A stretch of DNA of 64,000 bases from Eutypella sp. D-1. Its lineage: Eukaryota; Ascomycota; Sordariomycetes; Xylariales; Diatrypaceae. The translations under genes and the position numbers were made by a program. The stretch covers positions 186,001 to 250,000 of the forward strand of contig JAJTTP010000019.1 of NCBI GenBank assembly GCA_023313575.1. The letters are read 5' to 3'. Shown in pieces: positions 20,675 to 33,100 of this stretch (within the stretch, counting starts at the first letter, position 1; the number at the start of each line of letters is the position of its first letter). The notes under the pieces were generated by a model that was given only the letters and a program-made list of their open reading frames with translations, did not search any database and had not been told where the DNA came from.

Positions 20675-23600
20675 TATGAGGTAGGGGGAGGGGGAAAAAA
20701 GAAAAAAGTAATAGAAGTCGGTTGATAGAAAAAGGAAGGTGGGTCTAGAGGGTGAAAGAATCGAGTATCAAACTCGCACGGGCGAAAGAAGGAAATTGAG
20801 CACAGCTGTAAGTCATGGTTAGCATTTCTCTCTTCTGGCACGTATCCAAGATGGAAAAGGGGTGTTTTCTTGGGCTTACCTCAAGGAACGAAAGAATTCG
20901 TAAGGGGAAAAAGACAGAAGGGAAGAAAGGACGGTAAGGATGAAGGGTTTGATGATGCGTGGAGAGGAAAGGGAACAGAAACGGAGTGAGAGGAAATATG
21001 GCGATCTTTTTATGTTCGAAGAGCTCGCGTGGAGCTGGCGGGCGATCGTCGCTGGGACCCGGCGTGGTGTTCTTAGGATTTCTTGGAGCCCCCGGCGAAC
21101 CCTGCCAACCTCAAACAACATCCGTAGGCCGGGTTGAACGATTTTTAACGATTCTCTGCCATGATTGGGGAAGATGGCGGCGTGGAGCCGAGACGCCTCG
21201 CCGACAGAACAGACAGGGTCTGCCGCGTACGCACGAAACCCCCCGGATCTAGGCATTTTCTAGGCATATAATGTGTCGCTCTTATGTTTGATAGACCGGG
21301 GTTACCAGGTACCTGCGCATGTTTTGACGATATCGTAAAACAGGGCTCTTACGTAGAAACAGAACAGATCGCAGTCACGCCATGATTCAAAACATGCCCT
21401 CATAAATGCAGACAGAACCTTGATTCTTCTTTTCGACAGCGCTTAATGAAAACGAAGCTGAGGATGATAATGTCTTGTCTCACGCCAGGAAGAGCCCATT
21501 CAGTCGTCTGAAGTTCCAGGACCGAGGTAGGGCGAAGCTAACCTATATGATTGCTTCAATATAGGACACATCGCAGTCGAAATAACAGTCTGATATAACT
21601 GAAAATCTTGATGTTTACCCTGACTCGGCTTACAAATGTTTGTGTATGTTTATTTGCACATGTTTGCTGGCATTTCCATAGATCATCGTATTCCGCGCCT
21701 GTATCCCAAAGAAGGCATTCATTCAATTCATAAAATGGATATTGATGTCAGCTCTGTGGGTAGCAGATCAGCAATTCAGTACTCCGTTGTTCAGCTCTGG
21801 TAGTGGTAATGGTACGAAGCAAGAAATGCGGCTCTTCAGCTCCTTCGCTTCACATGCTCCAGGAGGAAACTAAAAAGGTAAAACGCCAGAATATCGGCAA
21901 GAAGAGAACCCTCCGCATCCTTCCTTGTCTTTGGGTAGCGATTTTCTCTTTACTAACATCTCACCTTCGTCTTAAACCTTGGTAGATCATACAAACTATG
22001 TTTCGAGAGACAGGGCGAACCGGGATCGGGTCTAACCCCTATGCGTGCTAGTGTGAGCGCTCGTGCATGGCGCAGAGGCCAAAACGGGAAGGAGATCTGA
22101 CTGGATCCTTGGCATACTTGGCATCCCAGCCAAGCCCAGGGGACCAACCCCAGCTCCAAAGCTCCTCCTTCGCACAAAACCGCCCCTGCGTTAAAGCTAT
22201 GGGGGCACTGGGGGCTGGTGGAACACGGACGCATGGCACCTGTACTATGAATGCGTGTAATGGCATGTCAATGTATAATTAGTCTCCTATGAGGATACGA
22301 TAGATCAGATCAGTTCGTATGCAATTTCTGAGAGCTCCTGAGCTCTACCAACCAAGGCGCACCTAATGTTCAGCAGAAAATAAAATAGCAATAGGGGTGC
22401 AAATCTATCTGGAGCGTTGTAAGATCACAATAAAAATAGAAGAGGCTACGAGACTACGCAATACGAAAGGAAAATTCAATCATAGGCAGTTTGGCAGGGT
22501 CTCGACTACCTACCTAGGTACATAATACCATGCAGTTAGAACAGGCTCTAGTTGGTTCAAAAGGATATACTACTAACGCATGTAACTACCTACCTAACCT
22601 AAGGTAACTAACTAACAGTCAACCAGCTACCTGCGTATATACTAATAGCATAAAGAAATAGGAGAAAAAAAGAAAGAAAATTCGTCAAGAGCGATCACTT
22701 CCTGCCTGGGCTACTTATGTATTCTGCAATGCCCCTGCCATGCCTCGCCATGTTCCAGAACTCGTGCGAGTTGCTTTCTCATAATGGGATATGAGGAGAG
22801 TTGGAAGGAAGGTGAAACGGATAAAATCACCAAGTACTCGGATGCGGCCGACCCGCAGCAGGAGTCATTCAAGCATTCCACCAAGGTTGCCCCAGGTGTG
22901 GCAGTCACGAACCTGCGAAACCCATTCATTTTCAAGACAGGCAGGAAATACCACCCAACCAATCTGAATCTGCCGGTCCAACCTGCCAATCTTTCCATGC
23001 CAGACCACGCGATGACCCCTTATCGCCCCCAATCCCTTCCCTCCCCTCAATTTTGACAGCGAAGATCCGATTGAGGATTGAGGAAGCATCAATGGACTGC
23101 GCCAGTGTCATCCACGTCACCCACCCACCCATACTTTATGCATCTATCACGTAGTTGCGTATTAGTTTTGCAGTAGAAGCACTTGAGCACTGAAATAGCA
23201 AAAAATTCGGCCTATTCGGTGCTGGTAGTCCCTAAAGCCAGGCTGGCAGGGCTGGATGATGATAGGCTTATGCGAACATGTAAAAGACCTCTTAGGGGTC
23301 TTATCACCCGATTTCCCCTCCCTTTTTGCCAATTCCACCAATCATTGCAACCCCTCGTGTCCCCTATATCCATACCTAAGTAGGAGGTAGCTATTATTTT
23401 TGTTCTTTGTCCCTTTAGCCCCTGTAATTTTTTTTTCTGTCGTCGTCGTCCCTGTATCTTGGCCACCACCAATTGCCCACTGCCCACTTAGAATAAGCCG
23501 CTATCCCCATTCGTGATCCCCACTAACTACTGGATAGATACATACGATGTATATCCCCTATGTATTTCTGAATGAGGTACATAGACGAGCCGCGTATATG

Positions 23601-24158
23601 CTCCTCGGCTCCCGAGAAGTCTTTATAGCCTTACTTTAGTAGAAGAGGCGCTTCCAAGGTTCTCTTAGGGCACTTTTAGGGCTTTGACCATTCCCTTTTT
23701 GATGTCCATCACATTGGCGTTTATACTGCTTTCTCTCTAACCTCTCTTCTCCCCCCCTGTTTTCTTCTCTTATCCCCGTCGCCGCCATTCAAGCCATCTC
23801 ATCCTTCGTTCCAGACCTTTTCTAATTACCAAATCAAACCTCCATTTTCCCTTCTCTCTCCTTGCTGGCTTGGATTGCTCTCTCCCTTATCACACACAAT
23901 ACACTCTCTCGTTCGAAACATCGTACACTGTAAAATCCTGGGGAAAGAAAGAAACGACTGGCTTCTAACAGCTTGACGGCTGAATTTTTTAATGATTTCC
24001 CATATTACACTCGTTTTTACCCATATACTTGCTCACGTATAACCGTACAGCGAGGCTGTCGATCATACATTTAAGCGATCAAGCATTAAAGCAATTAAGC
24101 AAGCACTCAAGCAAATCAGTCAATCATTTGGTCAATCGCTACACTAAATCTTGCCTAC

Positions 24159-24198
<40 letters not shown>

Positions 24199-24590
24199 TG
24201 GCTCATCTGAGACAAACGACGTGATTCACTGTCTCTGTCTTACCATATCATAACATATCCATTTATACCACCCGTTGGCATCTAGTCTGGACGTACGAGG
24301 CACTGCCAACCACGTTTTCTCTACTTTTCGTATCACCGTGTGTTATCGTGGCGTGACATTCATACAACGAGGGGGCGGCATTCGATCTTAATAAGCCTCT
24401 AAGAATATTCGAAAGAAAACCACTAAATACCACCAATACCACGCTGACACATTTTCACCCACCCCTTCACATATATATAACTAAGACGAGGACGAAGCGA
24501 GCGGCCCCCTTTTAGCTGGATCTACGCCACAAACGAAACGACGACTCAAAAACAGCATACAGTAGAAAAGCGGACATAAATACTCTCACA
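20675..24590. other. Gene-poor 3.9 kb and long leader of the 153-residue gene
   Basis: No supported gene. The first few hundred bases are the low-complexity gene's promoter. Around 22490-22640 there are clustered TACCTA/TAGGTA motifs. From about 23740 the sequence becomes CT-rich on the plus strand, as in many fungal promoters and leaders, ending in the CT microsatellite at 24165 and a TATATATAA near 24472, about 120 bases before the next ATG. Confidence 0.4.
24165..24196 (+). repeat. (CT)16 microsatellite
   Basis: Sixteen uninterrupted CT units in the presumed upstream region of the gene at 24591. Pyrimidine tracts of this kind are common near fungal transcription starts, but a perfect 32-base run is prone to length change. 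Confidence 0.9.
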
Positions 24591-25052
24591 ATGCCGAGCA
24601 TCTTCGAAAAGATCCAGGCTAAGCTTGAGCTGTTCCGCCTAGAACAGCGGTACACCCGCAACCGTCACCGACGCTCTACCTTCATCAGTAATGCTGTCTA
24701 CAAAGATGGCGAGTACATTTACCAGACACCTAACACCACCGGGTCATCCACCAATAGCAACAATTCTTCTACGTCCACCGCCCCCTCTCCCTGGTCACCC
24801 AATGCTCCCGCCACCGTAGGGATTGAGGAGGAGCCGAATGAGGACAGCTACAACCAGGACTATAGACGCGAGAACGCACGCCGGAGTTTCGAGGAGCGGA
24901 CACCTGAACCACGGGTTCGCTCCGACCGCAAGAAGATGAACAGGTGGTCCTCTATGCCCGGCTTCGGCTCAAACTCATCAGCGTCTAAGCGCAACAGCGT
25001 CAGCCCTCATGATTGGCGGTCCAACACCGTTGACGTCAACGAGGCGCGGTAA
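24591..25052 (+). CDS. Small protein with conserved-looking N terminus and disordered tail
   Basis: Single exon, 153 residues, function unknown. The first 55 residues (MPSIFEKIQAKLELFRLEQ, then RYTRNRHRRSTFISNAVY and DGEYIYQTP) form a basic, helix-prone block of a kind I recall from small conserved Sordariomycete proteins, though no search was possible. The rest is Ser/Asn-rich then charged and probably disordered, with RRSFEERTPEPRVRSDRKK and several RxxS-like potential phosphorylation sites (for example RWSS, KRNS). No membrane segment or signal is seen. The ATG lies in a good context (CACAATG) after a CT-rich leader. It is isolated from other genes on both sides. Confidence 0.8.
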   Translation: MPSIFEKIQAKLELFRLEQRYTRNRHRRSTFISNAVYKDGEYIYQTPNTTGSSTNSNNSSTSTAPSPWSPNAPATVGIEEEPNEDSYNQDYRRENARRSFEERTPEPRVRSDRKKMNRWSSMPGFGSNSSASKRNSVSPHDWRSNTVDVNEAR

Positions 25053-28000
25053 ACAGCTAGCTGTTGTCTAAGACCTTGCTGCTTTACTTCCCAATAGACG
25101 ATGCGATGTTCCGCTGTCCGGTTTGCATGATGTTTAGACCACGGTGGAGTTATTGTCCTTTGCTTGTGTGCTTTGGTACGAAAATAAAGCTGGAAGGGAA
25201 GCCGTGTCTCGGTTTGACTTGGCTACCCGAACGTCATGGAACGTCAGATTGCATTGGATTTGCCGGCTCAATTCTTGCTTTTGCTTTAGCGACAGTGTCC
25301 GAAGCTGACGGATTACTACTACATTTTTATAACGTTCTCACGTTCCTCTCCCTCCACCCCATTATTCTTGGGCAAAGAAGCGAGGGAAGGACAGTTACGA
25401 CGACAAACATTCTCCACGCTACGATTCTCGGCCGGCTCCGGTCCGTCCTTGCATGGCTTGCATAGATAGACCCTCCCCCCCCCCCCCCGGCACGGCCCGC
25501 TAGACCTTAGATTCATCATGTCTTGGGGGGATCTCTTCCGTTCGACGGACATAGAAACAGAGTCGACGAGTACTCTGTCATTTCTTAGAGGCATGAAGGA
25601 TCAGGTTACCTATTTCTCTTGGGCCCGACTTGCGTTTGTAACGATGACTATCGGTGCATCGAGCAGGTCATATCTTCACTATATATATACACGTATAGTC
25701 TATAACCACTTAATTCAACGAACTTTGATGACTGGATTTCACTTTACCTTCATTACTCCACGCTGCTCGATATCTGTGCTGAAAACCTCCTGCCCTAGCT
25801 TGCTGTAGACAAACACGTGCACAGTGTGCCTTCCAAATCTCGTGAATGTTGTAAGTCCAGCGTAAGTTCACCAAAAATAGGGGTTGTCTCCACCTCACTG
25901 GATACCTGAGTCAGTTCGATCCTGAGTTTTCAGGTAGGTAGGTTAATGATCACAAGGACTGACCGAGTGGAGTTCATCTTAAATCACTCCCGATTCCGCT
26001 ATCCGCCCACCTTTCGGGTCCCCCGCCCGTCGTCTCAGGGTCTCATAAATCACGGTAGATAGTAGGCGGTAAGGGGGGGAGGTCTGGTGAATCAACGGTA
26101 ACGTACGTTATATATGTACAACATTGGGATAACAGGCTTCATGCAGGTGATCCGCCCCCCCCCCCTGTCCCTCATGCTATTCCGGAACCCCCCTATCCGT
26201 ACGACATATTTCCCGCTTATCTGCCTACCGTGCCGTGGCGATTGTGTACCGTTAATAAGTGGGATGAGACTTGTTGCCCTGAGGGTACGGTGCAAACAGT
26301 AGACCGAACGGACGGCCTCGGATAGACGAGGGGGGGTTGATCCGTCGGTCGAGGTTGTTGAGCATGTGATTGCTTTAGTTGATCCCCGCTCGCTGTGATG
26401 ACGGGCTGTTTGTTTGTTTGTTTATGTGTATGTCCATGCGATGATACACAGCATCTACCCGCGTCGGCCTCTATCCGATGGAATTCTAGAAGACTGCAGG
26501 CTACTCATGTCGAGTAATGGAAATTTGCTGGGCCTCGGCTTTCCTGCTTTAGGGAGTCGGGCTTGCTATCTCTGTACTGCAGTTCCTCTAGAGTGGAATT
26601 GGAGACCGGGGAGATTCCGGGCCGCTTCGGTGTCTGTATACCCCGCAGGTTGAGGTAAGTTCCTTAGTGGAAATATCAGGTGTCATTGCTCGATTAGACT
26701 TCTGTCCCTGACGAGTTTGCACAACTCCTTCCTGCCTCTCCTTTCATATACCAGGGGAAGATAGCTCAAGGTGGTGATGGGCAGATATGCTAGTTCGCTG
26801 TTCCCATATATTGTGGCTCTATCTATAGACTAAGTAGATCAGCGTCCGGCGGATACGAACGTCTGTGACGAGGAGCGTGGGACGGCATGTTGAAATATGA
26901 TACTATAACGACATGGTCTACATACATAAATACTAGGTTACCACGCGGCGGAATGGAGAGTTGCAACTGGCCCCAATGTCCTAGCCGGAAACTTGGAAAC
27001 TAATAAGTGATGTTTGTAATACCGCGTGCTATCAAATCTATGCTCTAGCCGAGGACTATAGTATTATGAGCGGATATGGGGGCGGAAGTACTGGTTCTCT
27101 ATACGGCAGTGGCTCGGGCCTATAATCTATCTAAACATCTCACAATGTTTCCGCGGGCGACCTTGCGAAGAGTTATGAGAATCTCTTTATCCTAGCTATC
27201 CAACCCCCAAGCCTCCTTCCACCCGCTTTAGCTCTTGCGGTCATGAAAGTTAAGACACAAGGTAGAATTCTACGGTATTATGAATGTGTTGTTAACTTCT
27301 TCAAATCTAGATATTTCCCAGTTGCTTGCGATATATTTATTCAAATGCAAATCGGAGAAGTGACCACTGTAACTCAATGTTGCCTTAGTAGCCTGCCATC
27401 TTCTAATTATGTCTATGACACGTCCTTAAAGATTATATATCTCGTTTCAGTCGCCAGGTTGTTAATAAATAGTTGTGATGTCCTAACTTTCGATAGACAT
27501 GAGTAGTTATTAGTCCTAGATGTCATAAGAGACTTCATTTAGAGAACACAGGGGCTCGAGCTTATCACAACATACGGAGGCGGGTCTGGCATAAGTTCAC
27601 AGGAAGACTTTAAAGCAACGCCCCTCGAGTTCGCTACGTGAGCTATATGCTTAAAGGAATTTATAGTTTAGAAGCGAGTCTGACAAATTCCCGACTGTTT
27701 ACACCCGTATCAATTACCTACATAATATAAGGGTCTAGCGTGACTTAGATGGAATGTTACGACTATTGATTAGACTTCACTCTGCGGTCGCAGAAATACA
27801 GTTAAGCACCTACCTACTCCTGGGCTGGAGACGACAGCGCACATACAGTAGGGCACGTTAATAGAATTGGTAGTACGTCTGAGTGATCGTGAAGGTAAAA
27901 TTACCTAAGAGTAAAAGCGTAAAGAGGCAACTAAGTAAATTCGACTCGTAATCAGGCGAAGCCGAAACGACATGTTATATAACCACAGTATCATGGAATA

Positions 28001-29840
28001 TGGAGTCTGGAGTGATAGGCGTCACGAATACGATGTGGGTTCGTGGTGATCATAGTATAGGGGTAAATATATAGGGGGCTTTTGCCATTATATCGAGGCC
28101 TGTTTCTGAAAGCCACCCCGGGGTGAGTAGACTATACCTCCCAACAAGCTAGAAGGCCGCTCGCTGTGAATGTACGGTAGTTCAAAGGTATACAGCAAGC
28201 TAAAACGCGCACGGAGTTTTGTAAGTAGTTATGTGAATAACAATCAGGACCCCTATCATACGTATAGAATTTTTACTGTCTTCGGTAGTTATATAGAGGA
28301 TGGGCCATTTTTTGATCACTGCCCGAATACTAGCGTGATCCTTTTCTCCCCACAAGGAAAAAGAGCCTGATTGGGATATGATATACAACCAGGCATCAAA
28401 TGATTGTATCTTCTAGAATGTTGGCGGTGAAGTGATGGCTAGTCGAGGATCTTCACACATGACATGATTTCATATAGCAAACTATCGGCAAGGAATGGTG
28501 GCACACGAATACGATGATGTTCGTCGCAGTTCACAATATAGAGCCGCGCCCCAAACTAGCCGCTAGCCCATAAACAGAACTTCAACGTTGGAGTCGTTAA
28601 GTGATCTATGGTATAAGCCTTGGCATCTCCTTTGGGCTGCATGCAAATCTACAAGTAACGCCGTGAGATCTATGCCGCATGGGCGGATAAGTTGTTGGGC
28701 CGACAATGGGCCGAAAATAATCAGAGCCCAAGCCCATTTGGTTCCGATGAACATGGCTCTCGGTCTGAAGCTCAACCGGGATCCGATGATGAATTGACTT
28801 TTTATCCCTAGCTGCAACGGTGCGTCCTCGGGCAGTATTCAAATCGCCGGTAATAAGTTTCAGGGATTGTAAGTAGATGCGATGGTGATGCAGAGACATG
28901 TGAGAGCCGGATCTAAAAAAATTTATCAATGAGACAATACGCCGGCCGACTTAATGGACAGTATATGGTGGGTCCTCTCTTCCCAGACATTATAGTGAAT
29001 TGATGGTGAGTTTTTTAATAAATCGGTAAATTGAGTGGGCGTTGTCTCGGTCGTGATCAGCGCCGCTGAACACTACTCTAGCCATGGCTGTGTTGTGAGA
29101 CGTCGTGCTCGTGGCTTGATCGAGTCCACTGTAGTATGTCTAGGCCGTGACTTGTACTACTCGGTGAAAGCGAGGTCGTGGGACCAGTCGTGCAGTCGTG
29201 GAGTGACCCGACATTGACCGGGCTTGAATTGGGGATCACATTACGTCGAGAAAGATTGTTCGGATATAAGCGGCCAGAGAGGTCCCGATCGGAGTTGTTA
29301 TCAACTCGAATGTAGTTGTAAATTCCTGGGGGACAGCTGGAGCAGAGTATGATCAATAAATGGATATTTTGAGCATAGCGACCGGATGCGATAAGAGTAA
29401 CGTGAGTAGTCTAGCGCCTGGGACGCGCCCCTGAGTTTAAGTCCTGTCAGCCTCACAAATGGGTAGGAGCACACATCACATCGGCTGACAGTTTGATCGA
29501 ATCGCATGTAATCAGTGAGTCAAACGAGTGTGTATAGGTATCAAAGCCCATATTCTATTTCTATCAACTTTGCGACGGTGTCGAGATAAACCACAACAAA
29601 CGGTCCAGCCCCCAGAGCCCCAGCCCGATTCGATATTGATGCGATATCCCGATATTATGTATGCGCTTGATTCCTTCCTCCGCCGCGCCTCCTGTCCTGC
29701 AGACACTCGACCTCAACACATCGCACCGCACCTATTAGTTGGATGGATAGGTCGAAGGGGGCTGGAGTTCTTGAATCCTCGTCGAAGTCCCCTATTCGCG
29801 GATCGACTCGTCAACGGCCCATGCCTGGCACTCCTCTCAT
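25053..29840. other. Gene-poor 4.8 kb spacer
   Basis: No gene could be supported on either strand; stop codons are dense and open frames stay under about 135 codons without domains. Two C homopolymers occur (25475-25488 and about 26155-26165). A 38-base imperfect direct repeat is listed separately. No transposon terminal repeats or reverse transcriptase motifs were seen, though decayed elements cannot be excluded. Confidence 0.4.
28022..28542 (+). repeat. Imperfect direct repeat, two copies about 480 bases apart
   Basis: Copy one at about 28023-28060 and copy two at about 28504-28541 share CACGAATACGATG, a following GTTCGT, and a nearby A-T-rich TATAG end. They could be remains of a dispersed element or chance similarity. 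Confidence 0.35.
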
Positions 29841-30175
29841 TTAAGCGTCATCAGAGCCCACCAGTCTCTTGTCTGCGTCACGATGTTAGTATGATGTATA
29901 GGGGATCCGGTGGCATGTTGAATAACTTACCGAGAGCGGTGGCGTTGGACCTCTTGACGGCGCCCTCGTCGAGCCTTCGGCTCTCGAGGGTGGCGTTGCG
30001 GGGAGCAAGGTCCAGAACAGCTGTGTTATCAGATATCAGTATCAGACCTCTCTGGCGTATGGAGCAGGTAGAACATGTTGAGCTTACCGAAGGTGTCCAC
30101 CTTGGGCAGGGGGGTGGCAGCCACCAGGGAGGCGGCGGTAGCGAGAGCGAAGATGACAGCACCGAAGGACTTCAT
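29841..30175 (-). CDS. Small secreted precursor with dibasic processing sites (exons 30175..30088, 30020..29931, 29872..29841)
   Basis: 69 residues built from three short exons, both introns in phase 1 with GTAAGC/GTAAGT donors, CTAAC branch in intron 2 and clean CAG acceptors. Residues 1-20 form a signal peptide (MKSFGAVIFALATAASLVAA). The mature part is short and carries RR (44-45), KR (52-53) and KR (61-62), so a kexin could release LDEGAV, SNATALD and a seven-residue acidic tail. Two N-A-T glycosylation sequons (38-40, 55-57) sit in related contexts, NATLESRR and NATALDKR, suggesting an internal duplication. There are no cysteines. It does not match alpha-pheromone precursors that I know, and there is no Tyr-containing core as in ustiloxin-type precursors. 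It may be a signalling peptide, a small effector or a propeptide remnant. Confidence 0.7.
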
Positions 30176-33100
30176 TTTGTCTGATTTGGAAGTTGAAAGA
30201 GGGAAAGGTAATGTGGTTGATTCCTTTTTTTTTTGGTTTATTAAAACTTTTGTAGTAAAAGATGAGACTGGCTCAATTCTGTCGGGGTTCCAGAGTTAGC
30301 CGAGCTGTGGAGGATGTGTGTTGGATGGGTGGTGAGTTCAATGGTTGATAGCCAGGTGAGGTATGATCGAGGTCCTGCTGGTGATTTATATGTTGACGTC
30401 GTACCTGTGAAAAAAGTTCGAACTGGACTAGCCAATGAACGGACCGATATGGTTGATATGATGAAGAGGAAGAAGCGAGTGGAATGAAAAACTCTTCAAC
30501 CGCATAACGACCCGGGAGGGCTGTCCAACCTAAATACTGTAGCTGGCTACCCGCTCGCACATGCCGCTTTGGGAGACGGACGGCGGTGCGGGACGAAAAC
30601 AGACGCATAGCAACCTCTCAGATATGATCGCCGGCCGGAAAATCAGAGCAAAGCCCTCCCCCCAGGGCCACACGGCGCGCTGATCACTGTACGTGTAGAT
30701 TGCGGTTGGCCCAGCATGCTACAGTACAGGCTGATGGGTTGCGTGTCCCTGTCATCGATAGGGTGGTAGGGGTGACCCCTCTACGTCGGCCCCTGTTTCT
30801 TTCCTGAATTATTTTCACGTTACCAAGTATCTATGTGTGTACATACAAAATTACCAGAATAAAGATGTGTACGTAGGCGGGAGGCATCCGTATACGTGCG
30901 TAAAGTGCACAAATATCGAGTGAAAAGCAAAAGAAACGCTCCAGTGCCACCCCAGCCAACCAAACAACGATCCCGTGCCTGAAACTTTGTCCCGACCACC
31001 CAAGAACACAAGTTCGTAGAAGAGGTGTCCAAAAACGTTTCGTGCCCTGGCGATCAACAAACTCTTCGTGCACTAACAAATGTAAGTCTTAGATATCAGC
31101 GAGCGGTTGTGCTAGGAAGTGTTGTGACCGGGTGTGTAGATGGTGTTGGCCTTGGCAACGAGCCAGGTACTGCTTATTATTTGGCGGTTTATCAAACCAA
31201 TGCCGTAACAGACATCCCAATATTGTGCAAAAGGGCGGGTCCCAGGCGCGGTGATCCGCAACACGGGATCTGCGTGTTGGGTCCTGGCCAAAGCCACCAA
31301 TGGATCTCGGGCGCATGTGTATTCTGATAAGGGGCCCCTGGTGGTGGCTAGCTGACTAGTGCTACGACTTGACTACACATGCATGTTTGCGGACTTGGCA
31401 GCAGAAAAATGTCGAGCCCCTGGCAAATCACCGTAGCAGCAACCGCAAATACGTGGTTGTACCGTTGCATCGCTGAAGGCCGAATGCCAACCTATCCCGT
31501 TCCTGACCAGGGTCGCAGTCTACTTCCGCGTCTGTTACAGCAAAGATATTCCCCCTTATCGGGTCAAATCACTGGCGTCTAAAGGCGGATCTCGGTCATT
31601 GTAGCGATAGCGCCGGCACTGTCATTCTAGCCCGAGTATCGATTTCCTTATCTCAGCTTCGGGCAACAGACTCGACTGACCCCCCCGATGATGCTTGATA
31701 AGGAAGTGCGGCTTTGGGATGCCCTGCGATCCCGGCGGCGGACCGATTTGTGACATAGCACACATCACCCGCCCGCCGCCCGCCGCCACAGCATAAGCCT
31801 GGGCTGCGTCCGTTTCAATTATATTGGAATCACCATCGTCATGTTGGTGTCAGCAATCAATGGACGCGCCATGGCACTATATGTGCCGCTTCATGTAAAC
31901 ATGCAATGCAATGGCGTCAATTCCCATGAACCGCTTCCCCTTTCCTGTTCCTCGGGTGCTGCTAGGTATGTTTAATCAATATTAATGAAGTGCCGGTGTC
32001 CACCCCGACAGCCGCAATGCTATCGTGTAGCCTAATTCAACGACTTGACCGACTAGGTTATGAGCTGCGATTGCAAAGCTTGAATGACGTAAAACAGCCA
32101 TCGTTCTTGGTCGTCTATCAATGTGCTTCATGTTTAGATACCGAATAGTCGTGAGACTAGAGGTGAGTAAGCACACCGAGACGACCCACGTATCGTATCG
32201 TAATCGGTTGCTCGGTATCAATACGTAGCGCAACAAGAACCGTAACGGATCGCCGGTCGCAGATTCAGCCTCGTAAAATATCCATATTGGGCCAAGAACG
32301 TCCATCTTGTTGAAAGCGACGGGGGAAGCGACTAATCAGGGAATTATTGGCGCTTCTTGCATCAGAAGGGAAGACCAGGCTTACCCTAGCGACGGATAAC
32401 TAATAACTAGTACCAAGTCATTAGCATGGCTTCCCGCCAACCCGCGTTCTGACTTTTGGGAATATGTCGATCTTCACCATGCTAAGCTTGGATCGCGGAA
32501 CAACACAATGGTCGCGGGGGTACGTAGAAGATGAAGATAGGACGTTGGATCGCACCGCAGACATCAGACGGCGCTCATTGACAAGGAAAGCAAATAACAT
32601 ACGCACGTACGTGGATGATTGGAGGCACGATTTGTTGTCGTGAGCAAGAAAATAGAAACCAACTACACTAGGTGCTGTGACGTAGGATAGAATCCGGCGT
32701 TCCAAGAAGCCATGCGATGAGGGCTCCGTTAGTCGATCACTAGATTTTTGAAACGCGCGAGCAGATCTTTCGCTCTAGCTGCCAGGGTCAAATACATAAT
32801 CGGGGTCCACTCGAGGCGAAGCACATAGGATGACAATAATATTATTTACTGTCAACTATGTTTACATACACTCTTCCAGGCAGACTGGCTGGAGAGAACC
32901 CTGATAATATGCGAGATCAATAAGGAACACAATCGTAGCAAGTCGTCATTAACGCCAGCGCACGGGTCTCTGGTCGTTCTGCGCAGATCTACGGCAGTCA
33001 TATTTCGCACCATTTTATGCGAGTATTCAGATCGTCATCATCCGAGGCTTAATGTTTGATGCACAGTCCAATTTCGACCACTTCGCTGGGATAGTAGCCT

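Noticed and set aside
28022..28542. Long terminal repeat pair of a retrotransposon
   Set aside because: Similarity is only about 38 bases and no reverse transcriptase, integrase or primer binding site lies between the copies.
29841..30175. Dikaritin (ustiloxin-like) precursor
   Set aside because: Dibasic sites are present but there is no repeated Tyr-containing core and no DUF3328 or tyrosinase gene in the window.
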